From the NCBI GenBank assembly GCA_017161665.1, contig JADFCT010000130.1, forward strand, positions 1 through 9,386: a DNA stretch of 9,386 nt, read 5' to 3'. Position numbers and translations under genes: made by a program. This stretch comes from Candidatus Sumerlaeota bacterium. GTDB taxonomy: Bacteria; Sumerlaeota; Sumerlaeia; JADFCT01. The notes under the pieces were generated by a model. That model was not told where the DNA came from. It ran no database searches and was given only the letters and a program-made list of their open reading frames with translations. Of this stretch, positions 1-5,956 are shown in pieces (the stretch's first letter is position 1; every line of letters starts with the position of its first letter).

Positions 1-3000
1 CGGGTGAAAAAGAAACGATGTTGTGTTCGCATTCGGGGAATCGAAGCGCAATTGACCTTCCGTTCGTGTCCAATCTGTTCCCATCGCTCCCACCCAGTCC
101 AAACCCTCGCTGGAGTCGAACGTGTCCAGCAGCCAGGGCTGCATCAGGGCCTGTGAGACAGTCAATGGATAGGTTGTGTGCCCATTGCGAATCGTCACCA
201 TCTGTGTGTTCATTTGGCCCGCCCGCAGCGCCGGAAACGCCACGCGTCGATCCGCGGGATCGCGTGTGGAATCCTCAATGACCAGCTGTCCCAGAAAGGA
301 CGTGATATCCACATGGGCTTCCCGGATGAGAGTTTGCGTTGTTTCAGGGCTTTTGATAATCAACTGTCCTTCATAGGAGCCGATGGGCAATAAATCGTAT
401 TCGATTTCCACGGACAGATTTTGCAGGGCGCCCGGCGCCAAAACCCCCTCGGCCGGGCGAAAACGCGCCCATTCGACCGTCGACAGCGAAGACCAGGGCA
501 GCGGGACATCACTGTCATTTATCAACGCATATCGCCGTTCGCTGGATGGCGATACGGCGCCGGTTCCGGAATAAACCGATTCATAGTGCTCATCCGGTGT
601 CAGAATCAACATGCCGCTGGACGGCTCTCCCTGCATGGCGCTTTCGGTGAAATCGTTCGGCGTTCCCCGTCCTTCGGACAGGCCGGCGATAAACGACGGC
701 GCCGTCATGGCGCCATAGGTGATGCGGATGGCCCCCGTGAAGAACAACTCCATCTGAAAATCGTTGTCCCCTGTCCCATCGGGATCACCCCAATGGGCCC
801 AGGTCACGGCCACGCGATCCGATAATGCATTCCAGATAATCTGGCTGTTCGGGAGACGAGTCAGATTGGTCAAGGCGGCCGATACGCGCGGCAAGAAGAA
901 ATGTGTGTCGAAAGACTCTTCTTGTGGGCCGGCGTCGATCCCGAAGGTGATGGAACCGTCAGTGTGGATGTACAAATCCCGGTAGGCGATGCCATACAGG
1001 GCCACTGGTTGGTCCGGCAAGGTGACATGAATGCTCCGCCCCTCGGGGCTGGTGAGAACCTTCCCTCCAGCGGGATCGACAAAAAAGGACGCGGCGCGTT
1101 GTTTCAATAAATGATAAAAACTGCTGGATGCGTCGGGCGTGAATTTCAGACTCAGATTCTTCAATTCGGCCCCCATGATCAGCGTGCCGGCTTGTTGGGT
1201 ATAATAGTTCGGCGTCGCGCCGGTCTGGAAAAGTCCGTCCTCAGATCCGGTGGCATATGCCGTTTCGTTGCCCGCCCGATCTCTGGCCCGGGCCCGAATG
1301 GCGTATTGACTCTCCGGAGTCAGGTCGTCAAACACGACACAATGCGTAAGCCCCCATGGCGTGGTCTGAACAGTCGTGATCCCCTGAGTCGTCACCTCAA
1401 TGGCCATGGTCGTCACCTCATCGGTTTCAAAACAAAACCGAGCGGAAAGATGACGGATATCGGAATCCATGGAGAGGATCGCCGGCAGGCGGGTATCAAT
1501 GACGGCCGAGTCTGTGCGGTATCCCTCGGGTTTATCCGGCGCCTGGTTGTCGTAGATCACCTCCAGGACATCTCCGTCCAAAACCTCCAAAATCCCGTTA
1601 TCCCGTTTGGGCTGGCCGGTCTGGCTGCGAACCGTGGTGATCTCAAATTCTCCTTTGAAAAGTCCCCACTCCGAATCGAGCCGATCCAACAGCGCCCACT
1701 CGCGATCACCACTGGAGGCGACCACCAGGACATCGGTCTGAATCTGACTTTTCAGGTCGGCGTCGCCCAGGGTGATAACCATCCGGTCCTGTCCGCGGTA
1801 GAATTCCCGGTCCAGGGCCACATGGCCCCAGGTGGCGACAACCGGCTGGATTTCGCTGACGTAGGGAACCGCCCGCGGATGGGTGACGACCAGTTCGCGC
1901 AAGGCCAGATCCTCACACCGGACGCCTTCCAGAACCAACTGTCCCGATTTGTCCGTCAACCCACAATAGATGGGCGGCGCCAGGGCCGGGGAACTCAGTG
2001 TTTCGTCCAATCGGGGAACGGTCACGGCCACACGGGCGCCGGACAGAGGTTCTCCCCCCAGTGACACCTGAAAAGTCAATGAGGCGGCAATCTGAACCGG
2101 CGCCGTCGTCGGATGCGTGACCGTCAAGACCTGAGGGCTTTCCAGACGAAGGGCCATTTCAGGATCGCCAAACCAGTGGAACATGTTAAAGGTCCCTTCG
2201 GTGTACGATCCTTCCCCCATATATCGATACATATAAAACTTCGCAAAGGCCAGCGCTTCGGCCGGACGCCGGGACACCGGCCACGGCGACGCGGAATAAT
2301 CGGGATCATAATTCGGCCACAAACAGGTCCAGAGGCCCTCGGACAGCAAATCATTGTATCCCGAAAAACTTGGCCGCACACCGGCGACAATCCCCACAGC
2401 CCCGCCGTTCGCATGTTTGAGGAACGCTTCGGCGAAACAGTCGCCTTCGGTGCGATAGAAACGCCCCGTGTTGCAATTGATACTGAAGACGACCGGTGTC
2501 AGGACCCCATTATTCAGTGTCGCCACGTGGTTATTGGAAAAAGGCGGATCGCCCCAGCCGGTTTCAAATCCATGATCGCGGTGAAAAACAAACGAAACTC
2601 CTGAGTTGATGGCCGCTCGAATCGCATTGGATCCTTCCAGGCCGCCCTGCCATTGATCCACCACCCATTGGGGAACTGGTTGCTGGGGCGTCGGCCGATG
2701 GGGATAGCCCAAAGGATTGAATTCATAGCGCGTATGATGCGTCGGGCTGTCCGTCGTCCAGGCCGTTAATGCGTCCATCCCCTCATGGGTGGTCAAATAA
2801 TCCGTCAGGCGGACCAAGGCTTCCATGAACCATCGGTTCGCCACCCCATCGTTCTGGGCGCCGCCTTCTCCGGTGTCCTGAAAAAGGCCGGCGGTCAGGA
2901 AGCGCCGGTACCAGTCGCGTGGGTCCGGTGTCTGCTCGTAAGTCAAAATCCGCTGAATCACCCGTTCGCAGTCCGTGGGCGCGGCCGTCGGAATTCGTCC

Positions 3001-4158
3001 GATAAACAAATCCGGGAAAGAATCATCCCCGTCCACATACGAATACAATTGATCGGAATACCCGTTCAGTTCCCCGGCATAGTATGGCGCCGGCAGGTCC
3101 TCGAAATCTCCGACCAGCAAGACATAGCCGGGGGGCGGATTCCCATGATGATACGCCGAGGTGATGGCTGCGCCGATGGCGGTCGCGTCGGCTCCGATTT
3201 CCGAAACCTTTCGGATCGTCACCGCATACCCTTTGCGCCCTTTCCAGCGGGCCAGCGGCAAAACCGCCTCATAACAGGCGTCGGTTGTGATAATCAGATA
3301 GCCGTCCGTGACCGCTGTTGGGGAAGGATACCGAATCTGAGGCGTCCGCGTGTCGTCAGACGCTTCTGAGAGAGGACGTGTCTCTTCAGCCTTGAAAACG
3401 AATCCTGCGGTCAACTGGTTGTAAGCGTCCAGACTCCGGGCGGCGCCTCCACGGGTCGCATCCGTCAGGCTGCTCTCCAGGACCCGCGTGTCGGAAGGGA
3501 CTAATTCAATCTCCACCGACTCGATCACCCTCAATTCCCTGGCCGATGGATGATATTGGACAGGAAAAACCATGACACTGATCACACGGCGTCCCCGCAG
3601 GATGCCGTCTTCGATCATCCGCGCCGGCCCTCCGGGCGGCAACGCGTTTGCCTGATACGCGGAAGGATCGAAAGCGAAGCCGCCCGACGGGATGGATTCA
3701 TTGTTGGACAAAGGCGCCTGGCGCGGATGAATCGGAGCGGCGAGGGGCCGGACGCTCCCTTGAACATCTCGAACGATCAATTCAACGGGCTGGCGATGAG
3801 AGACTTCGATAAAGAACTGATAGAAAGGCAATTCGGGCAGCCCGGCGCCGTCGGCGTTTCCTTTATCGAACGCCTTCGACACGCCCCGCGCGCCACACCC
3901 CGGCGACGACAGCCGAATATAGGGCTGACCGTCCACGCCCATGACCGGCTCGAGCGTCAATGGGGAAAACGTCACACGGAAACGACTGCCGCCGGAAGCC
4001 GATGCGTTTTCCCCTTCGAGAAATTCGACCACGGGAGCGCCCGATTCGCCCAAAACGGTCTGAGCAAATAACAGCCACCCCACAGCGAACCACATGCCGA
4101 AACGGCTTCGCGGGGCTTTTCCTGGCGGACGCCTGTCAAATGGAGGGATAAGAATCAT
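1..4158 (-). CDS. Secreted multidomain gingipain-type cysteine peptidase (family C25), C-terminus beyond window
   Basis: A clan CD (caspase-fold) cysteine endopeptidase, probably exported to the periplasm or cell surface. The frame is open for 1386 codons with no stop and runs off the left edge. Residues 1-37 look like a signal peptide: a basic stretch (RRPPGKAPRSRF), then a hydrophobic core ending near TVLG. Residues about 40-250 resemble the C25 pro-region. The peptidase domain spans about 284-672 and begins TDGYLIITTDA. The catalytic candidates are His529 in DHGFETGWGDP and Cys562 in FSINCNTGRF, 33 residues apart as in Kgp and RgpB. The domain closes with HWFGDPEMALRL, as is usual for C25. 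Downstream are an Ig-like domain (about 675-766), an FnIII-like domain (889-970), a nidogen-like domain (about 1045-1180), Ig/BACON-like domains (about 1205-1346), and the start of a jelly-roll-like domain at 1347. The start at 4158 lacks a Shine-Dalgarno; Met22 (4095) is an alternative that would still leave a signal peptide. The secretion signal at the C-terminus cannot be seen. Family is confident; substrate is unknown. Confidence 0.93.
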   Translation of the reverse strand, partial: MILIPPFDRRPPGKAPRSRFGMWFAVGWLLFAQTVLGESGAPVVEFLEGENASASGGSRFRVTFSPLTLEPVMGVDGQPYIRLSSPGCGARGVSKAFDKGNADGAGLPELPFYQFFIEVSHRQPVELIVRDVQGSVRPLAAPIHPRQAPLSNNESIPSGGFAFDPSAYQANALPPGGPARMIEDGILRGRRVISVMVFPVQYHPSARELRVIESVEIELVPSDTRVLESSLTDATRGGAARSLDAYNQLTAGFVFKAEETRPLSEASDDTRTPQIRYPSPTAVTDGYLIITTDACYEAVLPLARWKGRKGYAVTIRKVSEIGADATAIGAAITSAYHHGNPPPGYVLLVGDFEDLPAPYYAGELNGYSDQLYSYVDGDDSFPDLFIGRIPTAAPTDCERVIQRILTYEQTPDPRDWYRRFLTAGLFQDTGEGGAQNDGVANRWFMEALVRLTDYLTTHEGMDALTAWTTDSPTHHTRYEFNPLGYPHRPTPQQPVPQWVVDQWQGGLEGSNAIRAAINSGVSFVFHRDHGFETGWGDPPFSNNHVATLNNGVLTPVVFSINCNTGRFYRTEGDCFAEAFLKHANGGAVGIVAGVRPSFSGYNDLLSEGLWTCLWPNYDPDYSASPWPVSRRPAEALAFAKFYMYRYMGEGSYTEGTFNMFHWFGDPEMALRLESPQVLTVTHPTTAPVQIAASLTFQVSLGGEPLSGARVAVTVPRLDETLSSPALAPPIYCGLTDKSGQLVLEGVRCEDLALRELVVTHPRAVPYVSEIQPVVATWGHVALDREFYRGQDRMVITLGDADLKSQIQTDVLVVASSGDREWALLDRLDSEWGLFKGEFEITTVRSQTGQPKRDNGILEVLDGDVLEVIYDNQAPDKPEGYRTDSAVIDTRLPAILSMDSDIRHLSARFCFETDEVTTMAIEVTTQGITTVQTTPWGLTHCVVFDDLTPESQYAIRARARDRAGNETAYATGSEDGLFQTGATPNYYTQQAGTLIMGAELKNLSLKFTPDASSSFYHLLKQRAASFFVDPAGGKVLTSPEGRSIHVTLPDQPVALYGIAYRDLYIHTDGSITFGIDAGPQEESFDTHFFLPRVSAALTNLTRLPNSQIIWNALSDRVAVTWAHWGDPDGTGDNDFQMELFFTGAIRITYGAMTAPSFIAGLSEGRGTPNDFTESAMQGEPSSGMLILTPDEHYESVYSGTGAVSPSSERRYALINDSDVPLPWSSLSTVEWARFRPAEGVLAPGALQNLSVEIEYDLLPIGSYEGQLIIKSPETTQTLIREAHVDITSFLGQLVIEDSTRDPADRRVAFPALRAGQMNTQMVTIRNGHTTYPLTVSQALMQPWLLDTFDSSEGLDWVGAMGTDWTRTEGQLRFDSPNANTTSFLFHP

Positions 4159-4162
4159 GTCT

Positions 4163-4195
4163 GTGTCATCTGTTTTATGAAAACCATGGTGACAC
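4163..4195. promoter_or_regulatory. Interrupted inverted repeat GTGTCA/TGACAC upstream of the peptidase start
   Basis: GTGTCA at 4163-4168 is mirrored by TGACAC at 4190-4195. The arms are perfect 6-mers with 21 bases between them, starting 5 bases upstream of the peptidase ATG. The spacing could fit two half-sites of a dimeric regulator or a weak leader hairpin. Arms this short can occur by chance, so the call is tentative. Confidence 0.25.
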
Positions 4196-4202
4196 TTTCG
4201 GA

Positions 4203-4217
4203 CGGTTCGGTCAACCG
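4203..4217. repeat. Small inverted repeat CGGTT-N5-AACCG
   Basis: Five-base arms CGGTT (4203-4207) and AACCG (4213-4217) flank a five-base loop. On the minus strand it overlaps TTGACC, a partial -35-like hexamer for the peptidase, but no good -10 follows at the right spacing. Weak alone, it is listed because it adjoins the stronger 4229-4255 hairpin. Confidence 0.25.
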
Positions 4218-4228
4218 CCATGATGCGA

Positions 4229-4255
4229 ACCCGCGCCAAGCGACGCGGCGCGGGT
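4229..4255. repeat. Perfect 9-bp GC-rich hairpin in the divergent intergenic region
   Basis: ACCCGCGCC (4229-4237) pairs perfectly with GGCGCGGGT (4247-4255) around a nine-base loop, AAGCGACGC. Nine almost all-GC pairs would make a very stable RNA or DNA hairpin. Neither strand has a T-run next to it, so it does not look like an intrinsic terminator. It could be a 5'-leader structure of the peptidase message, whose start lies 71 bases away, an operator, or a repeat element. Confidence 0.5.
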
Positions 4256-4281
4256 CTGCGCTCCATGGGCGAGACGCGCCC

Positions 4282-4296
4282 CTGCGCACGGCGCAG
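4282..4296. repeat. Second GC-rich hairpin, CTGCGC-ACG-GCGCAG
   Basis: Six-base arms CTGCGC (4282-4287) and GCGCAG (4291-4296) flank a tight ACG loop. The stem could be lengthened by CC/GG pairs outside a single unpaired A at 4297. It lies 26 bases beyond the 9-bp hairpin, so the region could form two adjacent stem-loops on either strand. Confidence 0.4.
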
Positions 4297-4437
4297 AGGC
4301 GAATCGGCTTCCTTTCCCATCTGTCATGCGGATTGTGGGAAGAGTATGGGAGAGTGGTCTGTTGTTTCGAACGCCGACACGGCCAATGGCCTCTGTGCCC
4401 GTGGCCGACGTTTCGTCATCTTTTAACATGTTTTCTG

Positions 4438-4467
4438 TTGCTTTCACCGGAACCGGCCCCTCATACT
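4438..4467 (+). promoter_or_regulatory. Weak sigma-70-like promoter candidate for the receiver-ATPase gene
   Basis: TTGCTT (4438-4443) and CATACT (4462-4467) are 18 bases apart. The -10 matches TATAAT at four of six positions; the -35 matches only the TTG core. A transcript starting just downstream would leave a leader of about 55 bases before the ATG at 4529. It is only the best match by eye. Confidence 0.2.
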
Positions 4468-4516
4468 TCCAATGAAGAGATGGAAAAAGGTTCGTTTGCT
4501 GGATTTTTCTTTTCAT

Positions 4517-4520
4517 GAGG
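4517..4520 (+). promoter_or_regulatory. Shine-Dalgarno GAGG deciding the receiver-ATPase start
   Basis: GAGG ends eight bases before the ATG at 4529, good spacing for a ribosome binding site. The in-frame ATG further upstream at 4472 has no such motif and would add 19 residues without a recognisable role. This favours 4529 as the start. Confidence 0.55.
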
Positions 4521-4528
4521 CGATTCCG

Positions 4529-5509
4529 ATGTCCGATCATCGCCCGAAAAGTGTTGCCGTTTCAAATGGCTCGTATGGCGTCCGCGCGTTGTGGCTGGCG
4601 CGCGACACCAGTCAATGCGAGCGGCTGGCCTCGTGTCTGCCGCCAGGGACTCAAATCGTCCCGGCCACGCTCGACGACGCCCGCGATCTGGCCGTCCATT
4701 GCAATCCGAACACCATGGTTTTTGCCGACATTCAGGACGCCGACGCCATCTTCGAGTCCTGCCTGAGCGCCAATTCCCACGAGGAGCGCTGCGAACGGCT
4801 TTCGCGGGCGCCCTTTATCTTCCTGACCGGCAACACGCCGCCCGGCGACTACTTCGGCTCCGTCGTCCAGCATGGCATTCAGTGGTTTCTCCATCCTTCT
4901 TTTCTGAACAATGACCGCCTCATGGGATCCATTTTCCAAAGCGCCTTGCGCGAATCCCTCGCCAAAGGGCTGGAGTGCATCCCCTCCTCCGAACCGGTGA
5001 TTCGCCAGGTCTTATCGAATGTGAGCGCCCGCAGCGAAATGATTGACGCCGTCACACAGCGTGTGGCCGAGCGGTTCGTGGGTGATTTTGATGAAATGGA
5101 ACATCGCCTGGCCTTGGAGGAAATTCTCAATAACGCCTTGTTTCACGCCTTCAAGAACGAGAACAACACCCCCAAGTATTCGGTCATGGTGGATCAACAG
5201 GTCTTCGAGCCCGATCAGGTCATCCTCGAACATCTCGTGGATGACGATTTGTTCGCTTTTTGCGTCACCGACACGGGGGGCGGCCTGACCGGCGAGGCGA
5301 TCCGGCGCGATATTCACCGACAAATAACACGCGAAGGGGTGCTTCAGGAACGCGGACGCGGCGTTTTTCTGACCTTCTCCTTCGCCAACGTCTTCATCGT
5401 CAACAGCATCCCCGGCCGGCTCAGTCAGGTTCTGATCGTGTTTCTCCGTCACAGTCCGGCCGACCAGAAACTGTTCCACACCCACCTGACAGCCGCCGAG
5501 AGCGCTTGA
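4529..5509 (+). CDS. Degenerate receiver-like domain fused to an RsbW/HATPase-type ATPase
   Basis: A 326-residue soluble signalling protein. Residues about 15-145 read like a response-regulator receiver fold. The segment VFADI aligns Asp67 with the usual phosphoacceptor, PFIFLTG (95-101) looks like the beta-4 strand with the conserved Thr, and GIQWFLHP has His122 where receivers carry a conserved Lys. The usual acidic pair is reduced to roughly one Asp (Asp26). Residues about 175-305 are a GHKL ATPase: N-box EEILNNALFHAF (197-208), G1 box VTDTGGGL (246-253), and G2-like GRGVFLTFSFAN (276-287). There is no DHp helix pair with a phosphoacceptor His, so it is unlikely to be a classical histidine kinase. 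It more closely resembles SpoIIAB/RsbW anti-sigma kinases. No partner anti-anti-sigma factor, sigma factor or PP2C phosphatase is present. It is divergent from the peptidase and convergent with the sigma-54 activator. The ATPase call is firm, the receiver assignment moderate, the target unknown. Confidence 0.85.
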   Translation: MSDHRPKSVAVSNGSYGVRALWLARDTSQCERLASCLPPGTQIVPATLDDARDLAVHCNPNTMVFADIQDADAIFESCLSANSHEERCERLSRAPFIFLTGNTPPGDYFGSVVQHGIQWFLHPSFLNNDRLMGSIFQSALRESLAKGLECIPSSEPVIRQVLSNVSARSEMIDAVTQRVAERFVGDFDEMEHRLALEEILNNALFHAFKNENNTPKYSVMVDQQVFEPDQVILEHLVDDDLFAFCVTDTGGGLTGEAIRRDIHRQITREGVLQERGRGVFLTFSFANVFIVNSIPGRLSQVLIVFLRHSPADQKLFHTHLTAAESA

Positions 5510-5547
5510 ATCCCGTTCGACATTTAGAATCAGGCTTGGGGATGGCA

Positions 5548-5562
5548 TGGGCATCTTGCCCA
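5548..5562. repeat. Hairpin TGGGCA-TCT-TGCCCA, resembling a dispersed intergenic repeat
   Basis: Perfect six-base arms TGGGCA (5548-5553) and TGCCCA (5557-5562) enclose a three-base loop, preceded by GGGATGGCA. Read on the minus strand it gives the peptide GKMPMP. I recall that string from spurious short ORFs in planctomycete-like and metagenomic genomes, where this hairpin recurs between genes. The hairpin is seen directly; membership of a dispersed family is from memory and only one copy is in the window. Confidence 0.5.
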
Positions 5563-5655
5563 AGGATTCGTCCCGGGCAGGCCGTCGGCGCCGTCACGCT
5601 TTTTGCGCGCGGCGCGGCAAACATCGCGCCGGCGCCTCAGTCGCACTTCCTCTGA

Positions 5656-5719
5656 CCCAGGGCTCCGCTCCCTATCGGTCGCTCCACCCTGGGCTTTTAT
5701 GTGCCGCCCCTTTCGGGGC
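5656..5719. repeat. Two-hairpin intergenic repeat-like element
   Basis: CCCAGGG (5656-5662) pairs with CCCTGGG (5687-5693) around a 24-base loop. Thirteen bases on, GCCCC (5706-5710) and GGGGC (5715-5719) enclose a TTTC loop. The order CCCAGGG, loop, CCCTGGGC, a short AT-rich link, then a GCCCC/GGGGC hairpin matches a dispersed element I recall from planctomycete and related genomes, often mis-called as ORFs ending HPGLLCAAP. The structure is seen directly; the family link is recollection. It has no T-run that would make it a standard terminator. Confidence 0.5.
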
Positions 5720-5793
5720 TTGGTTGATATTTGAATCCTGGGACGCGGGCCTTATCGGACAGCGGCGTGGAAATGGCGCCGCGAACCAGTGTT

Positions 5794-5887
5794 CTTTGCG
5801 TCTCACCCGCCTTTGCGCCTTGGCGATTCGCGCAACCATCTTCTTTTCCTTCTATTCTTCATGGTTCCAAAAAAGAATTCACCGCAA
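5794..5887. repeat. Possible degenerate CTTTGCG-type intergenic repeat
   Basis: CTTTGCG occurs twice in direct orientation (5794-5800 and 5811-5817), followed by CCTTGGCG. About 50 bases on is GAATTCACCGCAA (5875-5887). These strings resemble pieces of a widespread metagenomic intergenic element built from CTTTGCG/CGCAAAG units and flanked by GAATTCACCGCAA-like ends. The copy is too degraded to be sure. Confidence 0.25.
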
Positions 5888-5920
5888 CCGTGCTCCGCTA
5901 TCATTAGGATCATTTGATGT

Positions 5921-5936
5921 GTCCATTCTGATGGAC
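5921..5936 (-). terminator. Hairpin GTCCAT-loop-ATGGAC just after the activator stop
   Basis: Perfect six-base arms GTCCAT (5921-5926) and ATGGAC (5931-5936) surround a four-base loop, 20 bases downstream of the activator stop on the minus strand. No T-run follows immediately; the nearest run of T on that strand lies about 45 bases further on. It may protect the 3' end or help termination, but it is not a canonical intrinsic terminator. Confidence 0.3.
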
Positions 5937-5956
5937 TTGGGGGAACGCATCAGCCC

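Larger units (their letters stand above)
4159..4528. promoter_or_regulatory. Divergent intergenic control region between the C25 peptidase and the receiver-ATPase gene
   Basis: This 370-base gap separates two divergently read genes, so both promoters should lie here. I see no supported gene: the short frames in it lack family resemblance and ribosome binding sites. It contains several inverted repeats, listed separately (4163-4195, 4203-4217, 4229-4255, 4282-4296), and an 8-base palindrome AACATGTT at 4425-4432. The half nearer the peptidase is GC-rich and structured. The half nearer the plus-strand gene becomes T-rich around 4414-4443, which suits a promoter. Neither direction shows a strong sigma-70 match, and no GG-N10-GC sigma-54 site was found. 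Confidence 0.6.
5510..5956. other. Repeat-bearing intergenic region between convergent genes
   Basis: This 447-base gap separates the stop codons of two convergent genes. Frames crossing it are low-complexity or repeat-derived, and none resembles a known protein. It holds the elements listed separately at 5548-5562, 5656-5719, 5794-5887 and 5921-5936. It is patchy in composition: GC-rich through 5570-5640, then pyrimidine-rich around 5838-5862. No strong intrinsic terminator (hairpin plus T-run) is visible for either gene, so termination may be Rho-dependent or use these hairpins. Confidence 0.6.

Noticed and set aside
1111..2064. A 317-codon plus-strand reading frame opposite the peptidase gene
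   Set aside because: It lies antisense to coding sequence that translates continuously into recognisable Ig and FnIII-like domains. Its own translation shows no family resemblance; it is a shadow of GC-biased codon usage.
2785..3369. A 194-codon plus-strand frame, and a similar one at 3550-4071
   Set aside because: Both are antisense to the pro-region and peptidase domain of the C25 protein, have no credible ribosome binding site, and show no recognisable motif.
4401..4417. A sigma-54 -24/-12-like sequence beginning TGGCC upstream of the receiver-ATPase gene
   Set aside because: At the required spacing the -12 dinucleotide is GT rather than GC, and the T's before it are imperfect. A similar minus-strand candidate inside the 4229-4255 hairpin has spacing one base short.
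4472..4528. An upstream start for the receiver-ATPase gene at 4472
   Set aside because: No Shine-Dalgarno precedes this ATG, while GAGG is well placed before 4529; the extra 19 residues have no visible role.
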